Shown here: piece by piece, positions 1 through 8,908 of the stretch
How positions within the stretch are numbered: the first letter of the stretch is position 1
How the letters are laid out: each line of letters starts with the position of its first letter
Source: UBA2336 sp964404445
GTDB lineage: Bacteria; Bacteroidota; Bacteroidia; Cytophagales; Cyclobacteriaceae
Direction of reading: 5' to 3'
DNA length: 64,000 nucleotides
Assembly (NCBI GenBank): GCA_964404445.1
Contig: CAYOJW010000002.1
Coordinates: 558,001-622,000, forward strand
Notes under the pieces: generated by a model
The model's input: the letters and a program-made list of their open reading frames with translations, nothing else
Databases searched by the model: none
Told to the model about the DNA's origin: nothing
Translations under genes and position numbers: made by a program

Positions 1-43
1 AATCAAAAAAGAATTAATCGTTAAAGATAGCAATCGGGAGCGA

Positions 44-1288
44 TTAATATAGTTTTCCATTCAGAATCACCGTATCTACTACATTCGTACCGAAGGCATA
101 CGGTAAAAAATTAATGGAAGGCATGGGTTGTGTTATAAACACGTTGGCTGTTTTGCCCACGGTTATACTGCCGTGTGTACCGCTTAATTCTAATGCTGCT
201 GCCGTGTTAAGCGTAGCCGCATTAATGGCTTCTTCGGGCGTCATTTTCATTTTAATACAGGCTAAGGCAATCATTAACGGCATATTACCACTGGGCGCAC
301 TGCCCGGATTGTAATCGGAGGCGATAGCTAACGGCAAGCCCGCTTCCATAATTTTTCGCGCAGGCGGAAAACTCATGTTCAGAAAAAACGCTGCGCCCGG
401 TAACGCTGTGGGTATTACAGAAGAACCTTTTAAATATTCGATCTCTTCATCGCCTAATGTTTCCAGATGATCGACACTCAGCGCACCGGTATTCACCCCG
501 GCCTGCACACCGCCCGAACGGTTTAACTGATTGGCATGAATGCGCGGTTTCATACCATAGTTTTTTCCGGCCTCCACAATGCGTTCGGTTTCGGCCTGCG
601 AGAAAAAACCTTCTTCACAAAACACATCGATGTAATCGGCTAACTTTTCTTCGGCCACAGCCGGAATCATTTCGTGTAAAATAAGGTCGATGTATGCCGC
701 TTTGCTTGTTTCTTTCGGAACGGCATGGGCACCGAGAAAGGTTGTCTTTACGGTTAAGGGCGAATGCTGGCCGATGCGTTTTGCTACCCGCAACATTTTC
801 AATTCATCGTGTGTGGTTAACCCATACCCGCTCTTTATTTCAACGGCACCGGTACCGGTACGAATGATTTCGTTTACCCGCACCATCGCACGCTCGAACA
901 GTTCGTCTTCGGAAGTTTGCTGTAATTTTTTTGCCGAGTTTAAAATACCACCACCTTTGGCTGCGATGTCAGCGTATGTGGCGCCTTTTATTTTCATCAC
1001 AAACTCATCTTCACGGCTGGCCGCATAAACCAAATGCGTATGCGAATCGACAAAAGAAGGAAACACAAAACGACCGGTAGCATCTAATTCGGTTGTTGCT
1101 TTTGCCGATGCCGGCAGTGCATCCATGCTGCCAAACTGTACGATAGCTCCGTTTTGAATGGCCAGCCAGGCGTGTTCTACAACAGGCAAATGGCTCATGG
1201 CATTTCCCGCCACAACAGGTGCAGCCTGATCACGTACCTGAACTAATCCCCTGATGTTGCGAATGAGAATATCCCAGGCCACCGGCAA
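44..1288 (-). CDS. hutI: Imidazolonepropionase (histidine degradation)
   Basis: This enzyme hydrolyses 4-imidazolone-5-propionate to N-formimino-L-glutamate in cytosolic histidine degradation. The 414-residue length is normal for the amidohydrolase-superfamily enzyme. Visible signatures are the metal-binding H-T-H at residues 83-85 (VDSHTHLVYA), GAVEIKSGYGL, FLGAHAVP, the conserved FCEEGFFS and HANQLN segments, and the SDYNPGSAPSGN segment near the C-terminus. The start codon is TTG, placed three bases after the stop of the upstream gene on the same strand, so the two may be co-transcribed. The family normally begins close to this point (a WDILI-type start), so a later ATG at residue 31 would cut into the fold. 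No other hut gene is visible here. The family assignment is confident; the exact start is less so. Confidence 0.95.
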   Translation of the reverse strand: MPVAWDILIRNIRGLVQVRDQAAPVVAGNAMSHLPVVEHAWLAIQNGAIVQFGSMDALPASAKATTELDATGRFVFPSFVDSHTHLVYAASREDEFVMKIKGATYADIAAKGGGILNSAKKLQQTSEDELFERAMVRVNEIIRTGTGAVEIKSGYGLTTHDELKMLRVAKRIGQHSPLTVKTTFLGAHAVPKETSKAAYIDLILHEMIPAVAEEKLADYIDVFCEEGFFSQAETERIVEAGKNYGMKPRIHANQLNRSGGVQAGVNTGALSVDHLETLGDEEIEYLKGSSVIPTALPGAAFFLNMSFPPARKIMEAGLPLAIASDYNPGSAPSGNMPLMIALACIKMKMTPEEAINAATLNTAAALELSGTHGSITVGKTANVFITQPMPSINFLPYAFGTNVVDTVILNGKLY

Positions 1289-1290
1289 TA

Positions 1291-2340
1291 TTAATTACTT
1301 GCTTTTTCGAAGGCTTCGGCCTTGTAATCGAGGTTGGTACCAAATACCGGGAAACTGATTTTTACCAGTGCATAAAACATACGGCCTTCAATACCGGGGC
1401 GGTAACCGATTTCACCACCATAAGCCCAACTGAAGGTACGGTTAAATTTACCTTCGATGCCCGCACGTACACCTACCTTGGTTACATTTATCGGGCTGAT
1501 GTCGTACGGGGTTCCATTGTACACAATATTATCGAGGCGAACACTGGGTGCAATTAAAATATCGAGGTATGTGGTGAAGATGAGGTCATCGGCACCGTTT
1601 TCGTATTTATCAAAACTGTAAGCCGCATTCCTGATCCACGAAACCGATCCGCCCAGGTATAACCCTGCCGATGATGCATTTGAAAAAATGGCCAGTTCCG
1701 ATTCACTGTTTGCAATCCGGGCATCGTCTAATGTTGTACCGCCACTCTCTTTAAAATCGGCTAACGCTATGCCCTGTTTGCGCATAATGTTGTTGACATC
1801 TAACGAGCTTTGCCAAACGGTAGTGCCTAACCGCGCACCGTATATCTGCCGCACGGTGCAGGGAACCTGTGCGGTTAACGGAACACGTGCCGCCCACTTG
1901 TTTCCGGCATAACTTTTTCTGTATAAAACAATTTTTGTTTTGCCTTCTTTTTCAAAATCCTTGATGTGGTATGTACCGCCAAATTCAAAATAGGTAAATG
2001 GCTTTTGCCGGTTGTCAACATCGCTGTTGCGCCTGCCATGCTGGCGGTTCATATCAAAAAAAGGACTGCCATACGTTGAACGGAAATGCCCTTTAAAGTC
2101 GAAACTTTTTTTCAGATAATAATGTGCTTCAAGGCCGAAACCGGCATTTACATTGGTAGCAAACACTTCGCCATACAATGGCTGAAAGCTGACGAACAAT
2201 TTGTTCACTTTCGATGGCTCATCGTACAGTTCTTCAAATGTAACAGGTGCGCCCGTATCGGTCCGTTGACCTTGCGCTGCCGCCACTAAGGGCAGGGAAA
2301 AAATCAATGAAACGCTAATAAACCGGTATATCGATGCCAT
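1291..2340 (-). CDS. Putative outer-membrane or secreted protein of unknown function
   Basis: I do not recognise this gene. I place the start at the internal ATG at 2340, because the peptide then opens with a clear signal sequence (MASIYRFISVSLIF...VAAAQ) and a likely cleavage after AAAQ. The open frame extends 22 codons further upstream, but those codons would precede the signal peptide. The mature protein of about 325 residues has alternating hydrophobic and polar segments and ends in a strand-rich region (FYALVKISFPVFG), which suggests a beta-barrel or periplasmic beta protein. The stop lies three bases before the TTG start of hutI, and the TonB receptor lies upstream on the same strand, so a shared outer-membrane role is possible but unproven. 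Confidence 0.6.
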   Translation of the reverse strand: MASIYRFISVSLIFSLPLVAAAQGQRTDTGAPVTFEELYDEPSKVNKLFVSFQPLYGEVFATNVNAGFGLEAHYYLKKSFDFKGHFRSTYGSPFFDMNRQHGRRNSDVDNRQKPFTYFEFGGTYHIKDFEKEGKTKIVLYRKSYAGNKWAARVPLTAQVPCTVRQIYGARLGTTVWQSSLDVNNIMRKQGIALADFKESGGTTLDDARIANSESELAIFSNASSAGLYLGGSVSWIRNAAYSFDKYENGADDLIFTTYLDILIAPSVRLDNIVYNGTPYDISPINVTKVGVRAGIEGKFNRTFSWAYGGEIGYRPGIEGRMFYALVKISFPVFGTNLDYKAEAFEKASN

Positions 2341-2479
2341 AAACCTTATAATAAAGCGTAAAAGTAAGAAATATATCGAAAAACGGCTTTGGCAAAGCCC
2401 ATACATAGCACGGATGTAAGAGCCGGGGGCGTTTTTAACAAAAAGTTACCTAATTATCAAAATCCTAAGCGATCACACC

Positions 2480-4762
2480 CTAACGGTTCAGGGTAAACCG
2501 TAAACCCAAAAACGCTCGAATGCCCTGGTTGGGGCCATATACATAAGATGGGTCGAACGTGAGACCGTACGGATTTTCAGGCGTTGGCAATGCGTTTCCT
2601 TTACCATCAAACTCAACCTGATTATCAAACGGATCATGCGCTCTGGCGATAATAAAAGGATTACCCTTGTTGGGAGTCCAGTTCAATAGATTTTTAACAC
2701 CACCGTACAGTTCTATGTATTCGCCCAACGTTTTGGTGAGTTGAATGTTCTGAATACTCCACCACGGTGAATACCGGCTGCGCGGATCGGTAGTGCTTAA
2801 CAACGGCAACTTCATAGGGCTATACACATTACCGGTATAGTCGATGGTTAATTTTATGCGCGGTACGGTATAGCCGACCGACCAAACACCCATAAAATGT
2901 TCGGTAAACAACTGCCGGATTTTCGCTTCACCATTTTTCTGGTAAACATCTAAGTACGTTCCGCCTGCCTTTATGTTTAATCCGCTGGCCGTCATCACAT
3001 CGATGTTCAACGAAACGCCCTGCGATACGGCATAACCGTTCAGGTTGTTGTAGATGATTTTATCGGGATCGGTTTCGTAATCGGCAACGATTTTATTATT
3101 GAAATAGGTATAAAATGCTGTTGCGTCAACATCGATGTAGGTGTTTTTTACCGCGTAAATCTTTTTCACAAGGTTGATGTTTGTATTCCACGATGTTTCG
3201 GGATTGAGGTCGTGCAAGAAAACAACCTCGCGCGCACCGGTTAATGCTGCGTGGTCTTCGGTAAAAACATTGGCTACACGATAACCGTTGCCGAGGCTTA
3301 CACGCAATACAGACGAACGATCATCCGACATCCATTTGTAATTAGCCCTTGGGGTAACGATACTTCCGTGGATGGAGTTGTAATCGTACCGCAAGCCCAG
3401 CAAAAGTTTATGGTGCGCGGCTAACGCGATCTCATCTTGTACGAACACACCCGGCAGATGCGTGTACATAGGCTGTTGAACCGTGGCCGGTGTATTATCA
3501 TCATAATACGTATAACGATACGTTGCCCCTGCAAGCCAATCGTGGCGGGTTTGTTGTTTCGTCCATACAAGCTGGCCAAAGGCTATACGCTGATCGGCTA
3601 AGTAAATTGTACTTCCATACACACTGTTTTGATCGTGGCCGTTTGCACTAAACATAAACGTAACCGACTCGCGCACGGGCAGTTGGTACGTTCCGAAAAA
3701 CTCCCAACGTTTTGTATAGATACTCTCGCCATAAACCTCATCACCTCCCCTGTCTTTTTTCGTCCAGTTCATTTCACCGCCCCAGCGATCTTCATACACA
3801 TACCGCCCGGCAAGGGTGAGCAATTTATCATTGTTGTGTTTGATGTTCCATTTATTAAAAATAGAAATGCGGTTTTGTAACGTAACATCGGTGAAGTTAT
3901 CGTTATTATGATCGACAGGGTTTTGATACAGAAAATGATTAATACCCACCAAACCCTGTACACGCTTACCGGTTTGATATTTCGCTGCAACATCGGTGTT
4001 CACCTCGCCCCAGGTAGTGCCCATTACATCGAACGCTACCGCAGGCGCATTGATCGCCTTTTTAGTAATGATGTTCACCAGACCGCCAACGGCCTCGCTG
4101 CCGTATAATGTTGATGCGGGGCCTTTCACAATTTCTACGCGGTCGATCAGCGATTGCGGGATGCCGCTTAAACCATATACGGTTGAAAGCCCGCTTACAA
4201 TGGGCATACCATCGATCAGCACCATGGTGTAGGGGCCTTCTAACCCGTTAATGTGAATATCGCCTGTGTTGCATACGTTACAGTTAATTTGCGGACGGAC
4301 ACCGTTTACATTTTGAAGCGCCTCGAAAATTGAAGGTGTAGGATTAGCCTTAAAAAACCGGTGTGTGTAAACCTCAACCGGAACGGGGCTTTCGAGCCGC
4401 GATGATTCGCGCATGGTTCCGGAAATAACAACTTCCTGCAAAGTTCCGTGTGCCGGGTGAAGATTAATGTTATATACTGTACGATCTGAGGTGAGCAATA
4501 CCGTATCCGAAATATATCCGATATACGATGCAATCAGTTTATGGCTTTCATTGGCAAAAGGGATATTGAGCGTAAACCAACCATTGGCATCGGTAGTAGC
4601 CCCAATGCCTGTGCCTGCAACTATTACCGTGCTGTACGGAAGCACTTCGGCAGTACGCATGGCGCGAACCGTACCCGTTATGGTGCGGTGTTGGGCATAT
4701 ACCGATGTTGCGAACAGGGTAAGCACAAAGGATATACTATATATGCGAAACAGCGTGTTCAT
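2480..4762 (-). CDS. TonB-dependent outer-membrane receptor, probably metal or siderophore related
   Basis: This is an outer-membrane receptor that would import a ligand using TonB energy. The start is set at the internal ATG at 4762, giving a signal peptide MNTLFRIYSISFVLTLF...YAQ; the longer frame begins at a GTG seven codons upstream. A carboxypeptidase-regulatory-like beta domain follows (TITGTVRAMRTAEVLPYST, about residues 25-110), then a plug domain (about 110-240) with MVLIDGMPIVSG, VEIVKGPASTLYGSEAVGG and NIITK, then a 22-strand-type barrel to the C-terminus (FLGLRFTLNR). A CNVC motif lies in the plug. The gene is divergent from a DtxR/MntR-family regulator and the shared intergenic region contains a perfect palindrome, so metal-dependent repression is likely. 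The substrate is not known. Confidence 0.9.
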   Translation of the reverse strand: MNTLFRIYSISFVLTLFATSVYAQHRTITGTVRAMRTAEVLPYSTVIVAGTGIGATTDANGWFTLNIPFANESHKLIASYIGYISDTVLLTSDRTVYNINLHPAHGTLQEVVISGTMRESSRLESPVPVEVYTHRFFKANPTPSIFEALQNVNGVRPQINCNVCNTGDIHINGLEGPYTMVLIDGMPIVSGLSTVYGLSGIPQSLIDRVEIVKGPASTLYGSEAVGGLVNIITKKAINAPAVAFDVMGTTWGEVNTDVAAKYQTGKRVQGLVGINHFLYQNPVDHNNDNFTDVTLQNRISIFNKWNIKHNNDKLLTLAGRYVYEDRWGGEMNWTKKDRGGDEVYGESIYTKRWEFFGTYQLPVRESVTFMFSANGHDQNSVYGSTIYLADQRIAFGQLVWTKQQTRHDWLAGATYRYTYYDDNTPATVQQPMYTHLPGVFVQDEIALAAHHKLLLGLRYDYNSIHGSIVTPRANYKWMSDDRSSVLRVSLGNGYRVANVFTEDHAALTGAREVVFLHDLNPETSWNTNINLVKKIYAVKNTYIDVDATAFYTYFNNKIVADYETDPDKIIYNNLNGYAVSQGVSLNIDVMTASGLNIKAGGTYLDVYQKNGEAKIRQLFTEHFMGVWSVGYTVPRIKLTIDYTGNVYSPMKLPLLSTTDPRSRYSPWWSIQNIQLTKTLGEYIELYGGVKNLLNWTPNKGNPFIIARAHDPFDNQVEFDGKGNALPTPENPYGLTFDPSYVYGPNQGIRAFLGLRFTLNR

Positions 4763-4800
4763 TTGATGTCTTGATATATTCACATCGCAAAAGTATAAAG

Positions 4801-4814
4801 TTAGATTAATCTAA
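4801..4814. promoter_or_regulatory. Perfect 14-bp palindrome, candidate DtxR/MntR-type operator
   Basis: TTAGATTAATCTAA is a perfect inverted repeat between the divergent TonB receptor and DtxR-family genes, 39 bases from the receptor ATG and 58 bases from the regulator ATG. Binding sites of the DtxR/IdeR/MntR family are usually A/T-rich palindromes beginning TTAG and ending CTAA. The role as operator is inferred from this resemblance and the location. Confidence 0.65.
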
Positions 4815-4872
4815 TAAATAAATTTGATAAATATTTTAAGTTTAAAATTGTGGGATTGCGTATTTTTAGAGC

Positions 4873-5529
4873 ATGAACTCGCTCACGGAAGAAAACTACC
4901 TCAAGGCGCTGTTTGCCTTGTCGGGCAGTAAAGACGAGGTAAGCGTAAACGAATTATCGCAACAGCTACATATTAAAATGCCTACGGTTACCAGTATGAT
5001 GAAAAAACTGGCGGCTAAAAAGTTAGTGCATTACGAAAGCTATAAACCCCTGCGCTTAACCGAAAAAGGCAAAAAAGAGGCGGCCATCATCATCCGGAAA
5101 CACCGACTTACCGAGATGTTTTTAGTGCAGCAAATGGGGTTTGGCTGGGAAAACGTTCACGACATTGCCGAACAGGTAGAGCACATTCAATCACCTGAGT
5201 TTTTTGAAAAAATGGACGAACTGTTAGGGTACCCGAAAATCGATCCGCACGGCTCGCCCATCCCCGACAAACACGGTAAGATCACCTGGCGCGAATACAA
5301 CAAACTGAGCGAATGCGCTGCGGGCGAAACGGTAAAACTCACCGCTGTAATCAATACCTCCAGCGATTTTCTAAAATTTTTAAACAGTCGTGAACTGCGC
5401 CTTAACCTTAAATTGAAAATCAAATCGCTTGAACCCTTCGATAAATCGATGGTGGTGAGCTATGGCAAACGCACTGCCGAAACGTTAAGCCATACGGTTT
5501 GCGAACGCCTGCTGGTAGAGAAAGTATAA
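4873..5529 (+). CDS. DtxR/MntR-family metal-dependent transcriptional regulator
   Basis: This is a cytoplasmic metal-sensing repressor. Residues 1-65 form a winged helix-turn-helix (MNSLTEENYLKALFALS ... MPTVTSMMKKLAAKKLV). The metal and dimerisation region follows, with H77 and E81 in RKHRLTEMFL and H96, E100, E103 and H104 in VHDIAEQVEHIQS; these match ligand positions known for the family. IDPHGSPIPD is the typical end of the dimerisation domain. The last 65 residues resemble the FeoA/SH3-like domain. The 218-residue length suits a three-domain member. It is divergent from a TonB receptor with a palindrome between them, so it probably controls that receptor and itself. Whether it senses Fe or Mn cannot be read from the sequence. 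Confidence 0.93.
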   Translation: MNSLTEENYLKALFALSGSKDEVSVNELSQQLHIKMPTVTSMMKKLAAKKLVHYESYKPLRLTEKGKKEAAIIIRKHRLTEMFLVQQMGFGWENVHDIAEQVEHIQSPEFFEKMDELLGYPKIDPHGSPIPDKHGKITWREYNKLSECAAGETVKLTAVINTSSDFLKFLNSRELRLNLKLKIKSLEPFDKSMVVSYGKRTAETLSHTVCERLLVEKV

Positions 5530-5532
5530 ATG

Positions 5533-7290
5533 TTAATGCTTAATGGCAACCAACTTACCCTGATTAAACCGTATAAACGGAACGTACTGGTTTACATTAC
5601 CAGCGGTAAAATCGTACCCTTCGGTAAGATAACCCGGCACCTGCTTTTGCCGTTGTAATGCATCCTGAAAGTACACACCATGCTTGTGAAGGGTGTGGCC
5701 TGCAAACAGCATGAAATCGTAACCGATTTTTGCATAGTTGGTATAGGCCGCGCTGCTGGAGTTACGGCCGTGTTCTTTAATAAACTTTCGTTGAAATGCC
5801 TGGTACAACGGGTTGCCAGTGTCGGTAAAGTTTGGTGCGAACAACACTATCTTTAACGATTCGTATTTTGCATAGTCCACCGCTGCGTTATCGAGCCAGT
5901 TTTCGGAGCCCACAATGGTTACCGAATCTCTGCGGGTTTCAACACTGCTGATTACTTTCGTATAAATTAGCGGCTCATCGGAAGCCACAAATACAGACCC
6001 CAGGCTGTCTTTCGGTAAGGTAAACTGTTTGGGGTATTTAAACTCATCGTACTCGGTAGGTGTGGCCAGTATGTCTAAGATTTTAGCTGAGTTTTCTTTT
6101 GTTACCGTTTCGGTGCGTATCACTTTTAAACCGCTTTCGCTGGCTTTGCTTATAAAATTAGCCGCCAGTGTAGAGTCGCGTTTGGTGTCGCCATAAAACA
6201 CGATTACTTTTTTATTCTTTTTCGCGGAAGCTAAGTATTCGGCCGACCGGCTTCCCAGCACTTCGGCAGCAGGCTGAAACAAAAAACCATAAGCATTGCT
6301 TTTTATCAACTCGTAATTATTGGATATGGGGTTAAACAAGTTAATCTGGTTTACATGCGAAAACTCCTGTATCAAATTGTTCTCTTGCTGAAACAAAGGC
6401 CCGATGAGCATATCGCTGGCGCGTAACTCGGGCATCAGCAACAGGGTTTTAATTTTTTCGGGGTTACGCTCGGTATCGTACGCACGCAGATCAATTTTAA
6501 TACCTTGCCTCGCTAACGTATCAACAGCCTGCACCATACCTTCGTACAGATCCAGCACAAACTGGTTTGGTTTGCGCGTTAACGATGGCTCTAATGTATT
6601 GACCACAAACGGAAACAACACCGATACACTGTACACATCTTTATACAGTGTAGCCGGGGTTTCGGTAATAAAATCACTCTTTTTCAGTTTAAACTGCTGG
6701 ATAAGCGATTCAAGTAATCTTTGATCTTCTAACTGATGCTGGTTTTTCGCCAATACACGTGCTAATTGTTCGCCCACGATGGCATCTTTCGGATAATTTT
6801 CAAGCATCATCTTCAGGGTTTCTATGTCCTGAACCGGGCTTAATGCCTGTTTCTTTAGTTCATCGGCCTGTTTGCGAATTTTAACATCTTTTATTTCGTG
6901 CATTACCCGCAATCCCTGAAAATGATCTTTGTTATCGAAATGGATTTTCGCTAACCAAAGGTTAACCTCATCTAATTTATCCCAGGTGGGGTACAGTGTT
7001 TTTACCTGGCCGAACATATCTTTTGCTACTGCTTTAAAACCCTGCTGGTACGCACTTATCGCATAATAATACGAGGCGTACTCGCGATACACATTGCCTT
7101 GTGAGTATGGAATAAGTTTTTTGAAACTTTCCATCGCCAGGCTGTACTTGCCATCGGCATACAATTTTTTCGCAACGGCATATTGCTGGCTGTAATCGGT
7201 TTGCGCGATTGCGCGATTAACAATTAACAATTGGCAATTAACAATTATTGCAACCACAAAGCTTTTCGCGAGCATATTAAAATTGATCAT
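5533..7290 (-). CDS. Periplasmic-binding-protein type 1 (LpoA/amino-acid ABC receptor-like) protein with TPR-like N-terminus
   Basis: This is an exported protein of 585 residues. Residues 1-30 form a signal peptide ending NRAIAQ. About residues 31-200 are helical and TPR-like (YAVAKKLYADGKYSLAMESFKKL is the first visible repeat). About residues 215-585 resemble the type 1 periplasmic binding fold used by amino-acid ABC receptors and LpoA-like proteins (LFPFVVN, LYEGMVQAVD, DMLIGPLFQ, KVIVFYGD, GSENWLD, YAKIGYDFMLFAGH). No permease or ATPase gene is adjacent, so it may be a scaffold or enzyme activator and not a transport receptor. The signal-peptide codons are largely an AATTGTTAATTG-type repeat, treated as a finding. 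The gene ends 3 bases after the DtxR-family gene, convergently. Confidence 0.75.
   Translation of the reverse strand: MINFNMLAKSFVVAIIVNCQLLIVNRAIAQTDYSQQYAVAKKLYADGKYSLAMESFKKLIPYSQGNVYREYASYYYAISAYQQGFKAVAKDMFGQVKTLYPTWDKLDEVNLWLAKIHFDNKDHFQGLRVMHEIKDVKIRKQADELKKQALSPVQDIETLKMMLENYPKDAIVGEQLARVLAKNQHQLEDQRLLESLIQQFKLKKSDFITETPATLYKDVYSVSVLFPFVVNTLEPSLTRKPNQFVLDLYEGMVQAVDTLARQGIKIDLRAYDTERNPEKIKTLLLMPELRASDMLIGPLFQQENNLIQEFSHVNQINLFNPISNNYELIKSNAYGFLFQPAAEVLGSRSAEYLASAKKNKKVIVFYGDTKRDSTLAANFISKASESGLKVIRTETVTKENSAKILDILATPTEYDEFKYPKQFTLPKDSLGSVFVASDEPLIYTKVISSVETRRDSVTIVGSENWLDNAAVDYAKYESLKIVLFAPNFTDTGNPLYQAFQRKFIKEHGRNSSSAAYTNYAKIGYDFMLFAGHTLHKHGVYFQDALQRQKQVPGYLTEGYDFTAGNVNQYVPFIRFNQGKLVAIKH
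7216..7247. repeat. AATTAAC-type tandem repeat inside a signal-peptide coding region
   Basis: The plus strand reads ATTAACAATT, AACAATTGG, CAATTAACAATTA in succession, so the motif AATTAACAATT occurs three times with one interruption. It lies within the signal-peptide codons of the periplasmic-binding-like gene. A related block is at 7290-7317. Confidence 0.6.
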
Positions 7291-7317
7291 TGGTAATTGG
7301 TAATTGTTAATTGAATT
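7290..7317. repeat. AATTGGTAATTG-type tandem repeat between two genes
   Basis: TGGTAATTGGTAATTGTTAATTG fills the 25-bp gap between the stop of guaA and the start of the downstream gene on the same strand. It is in the opposite orientation to the block at 7216-7247 and resembles it closely. No function can be read directly. Confidence 0.5.
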
Positions 7318-8845
7318 ATTCCCATTCGATGGTGGCCGGTGGTTTCGAGCTGATGTCGTACACCACGCGGTTTACACCTTTTACTTTATTGATAATATCG
7401 TTCGATACTTCGGCCAAAAACTCGTACGGCAGGTGTGCCCAATCGGCCGTCATGCCGTCTAAACTGGTAACAGCACGCAAGGCAACAACATTTTCGTATG
7501 TGCGTTCATCGCCCATTACCCCTACCGACTGCACCGGTAACAACATCGCCCCGGCCTGCCACACTTTTTCGTACAAGTTATGCTGGCGCAAGCCATTAAT
7601 GAAAATAAAATCGACTTCCTGCAATATGCGCACTTTTTCGGCTGTAATATCACTTAATATGCGAATGCCCAGACCCGGTCCCGGAAACGGATGGCGACCC
7701 AGAATTTTCGGATCGATACCCAACGTTTTTCCGACTAATCGAACCTCATCTTTAAATAAGGTATTGAGCGGCTCCACTACTTTCAATTTCATCTTAGCCG
7801 GAAGCCCGCCAACGTTGTGGTGCGATTTGATGGTTACGGATGGCCCGTTTACCGAAACCGATTCGATAATATCGGGATAGATCGTTCCCTGTCCCAACCA
7901 TTTTACATTGCTGATCTTGTGCGACTCGGCATCGAACACATCGATAAACGATTTGCCAATAGCTTTACGTTTTGCTTCGGGATCGGTAAGACCTTTTAAT
8001 GCCGAATAGAACAGGTCTTTTGCATCAACACCCTGTATATTCAACCCCATGCCTTCGTAGGATTTTAATACGCTCTCAAATTCATCTTTGCGCAACAATC
8101 CGTTATCCACAAAAATGCAATGCAGGTTTTTATCAATAGCCTTGTGTACTAATACAGCCGCGACTGTTGAATCGACTCCGCCCGAAAGCGCCATCACTAC
8201 TTTGTCGTTGCCGAGTTTTTCTTTAAGAGCCGCCACTGTGGTTTCCACAAACTGATCGGAAGTCCAGTCCTGATTGCAGCCACATATATGCACCACAAAA
8301 TTGCGCAGTAAGTTTTTGCCTTCGAGGCTGTGGGTTACTTCGGGGTGAAACTGGATTCCGTAAACCGGTAATCCTTTCATCTGATAGGCCGCCACCTGTA
8401 CCGAAGGCGTGCTGGCGATAATGTTAAAATTGCCGGGCACTTTTTCGATGGTATCGCCATGCGACATCCACACCTGCGAATCGAGCGAAATTTCTTTCAG
8501 CAATTCGTTGTGCTGATCTACGGTAGTAAGTTTTGCACGACCGTACTCACGGATTTTGGAAGCAATTACATTGCCCCCGCTTTTCTGCGCCATCAGTTGC
8601 GCGCCATAGCACACGCCCAACACGGGAATTGTTCCGTCAAACAACTTCAGGTCAATATCGGGCGATCCGGCATCGCGAACCGAACAGGGGCTTCCCGAAA
8701 GGATGATACCCTTTATATCGGGTGTGAGTGCCGGGATTTTGCTGAACGGGTGGATCTCGCAATACACATTCAGCTCGCGCACCCTGCGGGCGATAAGCTG
8801 TGTATATTGCGAACCGAAGTCAAGAATGAGGATTTGCTGCGCCAT
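7316..8845 (-). CDS. guaA: GMP synthase (glutamine-hydrolysing)
   Basis: This cytosolic enzyme amidates XMP to GMP with glutamine and ATP, the last step of GMP synthesis. The class I glutamine amidotransferase domain is at residues 1-190, with nucleophile C79 in LGVCYGAQLMA and H167/E169 in FHPEV. The ATP pyrophosphatase domain carries the SGGVDS loop at 221-226, and the C-terminal dimerisation domain contains HPFPGPGLGIRI. The protein ends in the conserved PPATIEWE. The 509 residues are close to the usual size. A TATCTTTG box lies just upstream. The downstream gene on the same strand is 25 bp away but functionally unrelated. Confidence 0.98.
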   Translation of the reverse strand: MAQQILILDFGSQYTQLIARRVRELNVYCEIHPFSKIPALTPDIKGIILSGSPCSVRDAGSPDIDLKLFDGTIPVLGVCYGAQLMAQKSGGNVIASKIREYGRAKLTTVDQHNELLKEISLDSQVWMSHGDTIEKVPGNFNIIASTPSVQVAAYQMKGLPVYGIQFHPEVTHSLEGKNLLRNFVVHICGCNQDWTSDQFVETTVAALKEKLGNDKVVMALSGGVDSTVAAVLVHKAIDKNLHCIFVDNGLLRKDEFESVLKSYEGMGLNIQGVDAKDLFYSALKGLTDPEAKRKAIGKSFIDVFDAESHKISNVKWLGQGTIYPDIIESVSVNGPSVTIKSHHNVGGLPAKMKLKVVEPLNTLFKDEVRLVGKTLGIDPKILGRHPFPGPGLGIRILSDITAEKVRILQEVDFIFINGLRQHNLYEKVWQAGAMLLPVQSVGVMGDERTYENVVALRAVTSLDGMTADWAHLPYEFLAEVSNDIINKVKGVNRVVYDISSKPPATIEWE

Positions 8846-8850
8846 AGGCG

Positions 8851-8858
8851 CAAAGATA
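8851..8858 (-). promoter_or_regulatory. Candidate Bacteroidota minus-7 box for guaA
   Basis: The minus strand reads TATCTTTG, matching the TANNTTTG consensus, just upstream of the guaA ATG. No TTTG box at the usual spacing is seen; the nearest is about 24 bases upstream of it, so only the minus-7 element is supported. Confidence 0.45.
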
Positions 8859-8908
8859 GCATGAGTTTTGGCCTCTGAAAATCAAACCTATCTACCGGAA
8901 TTTAAAAC

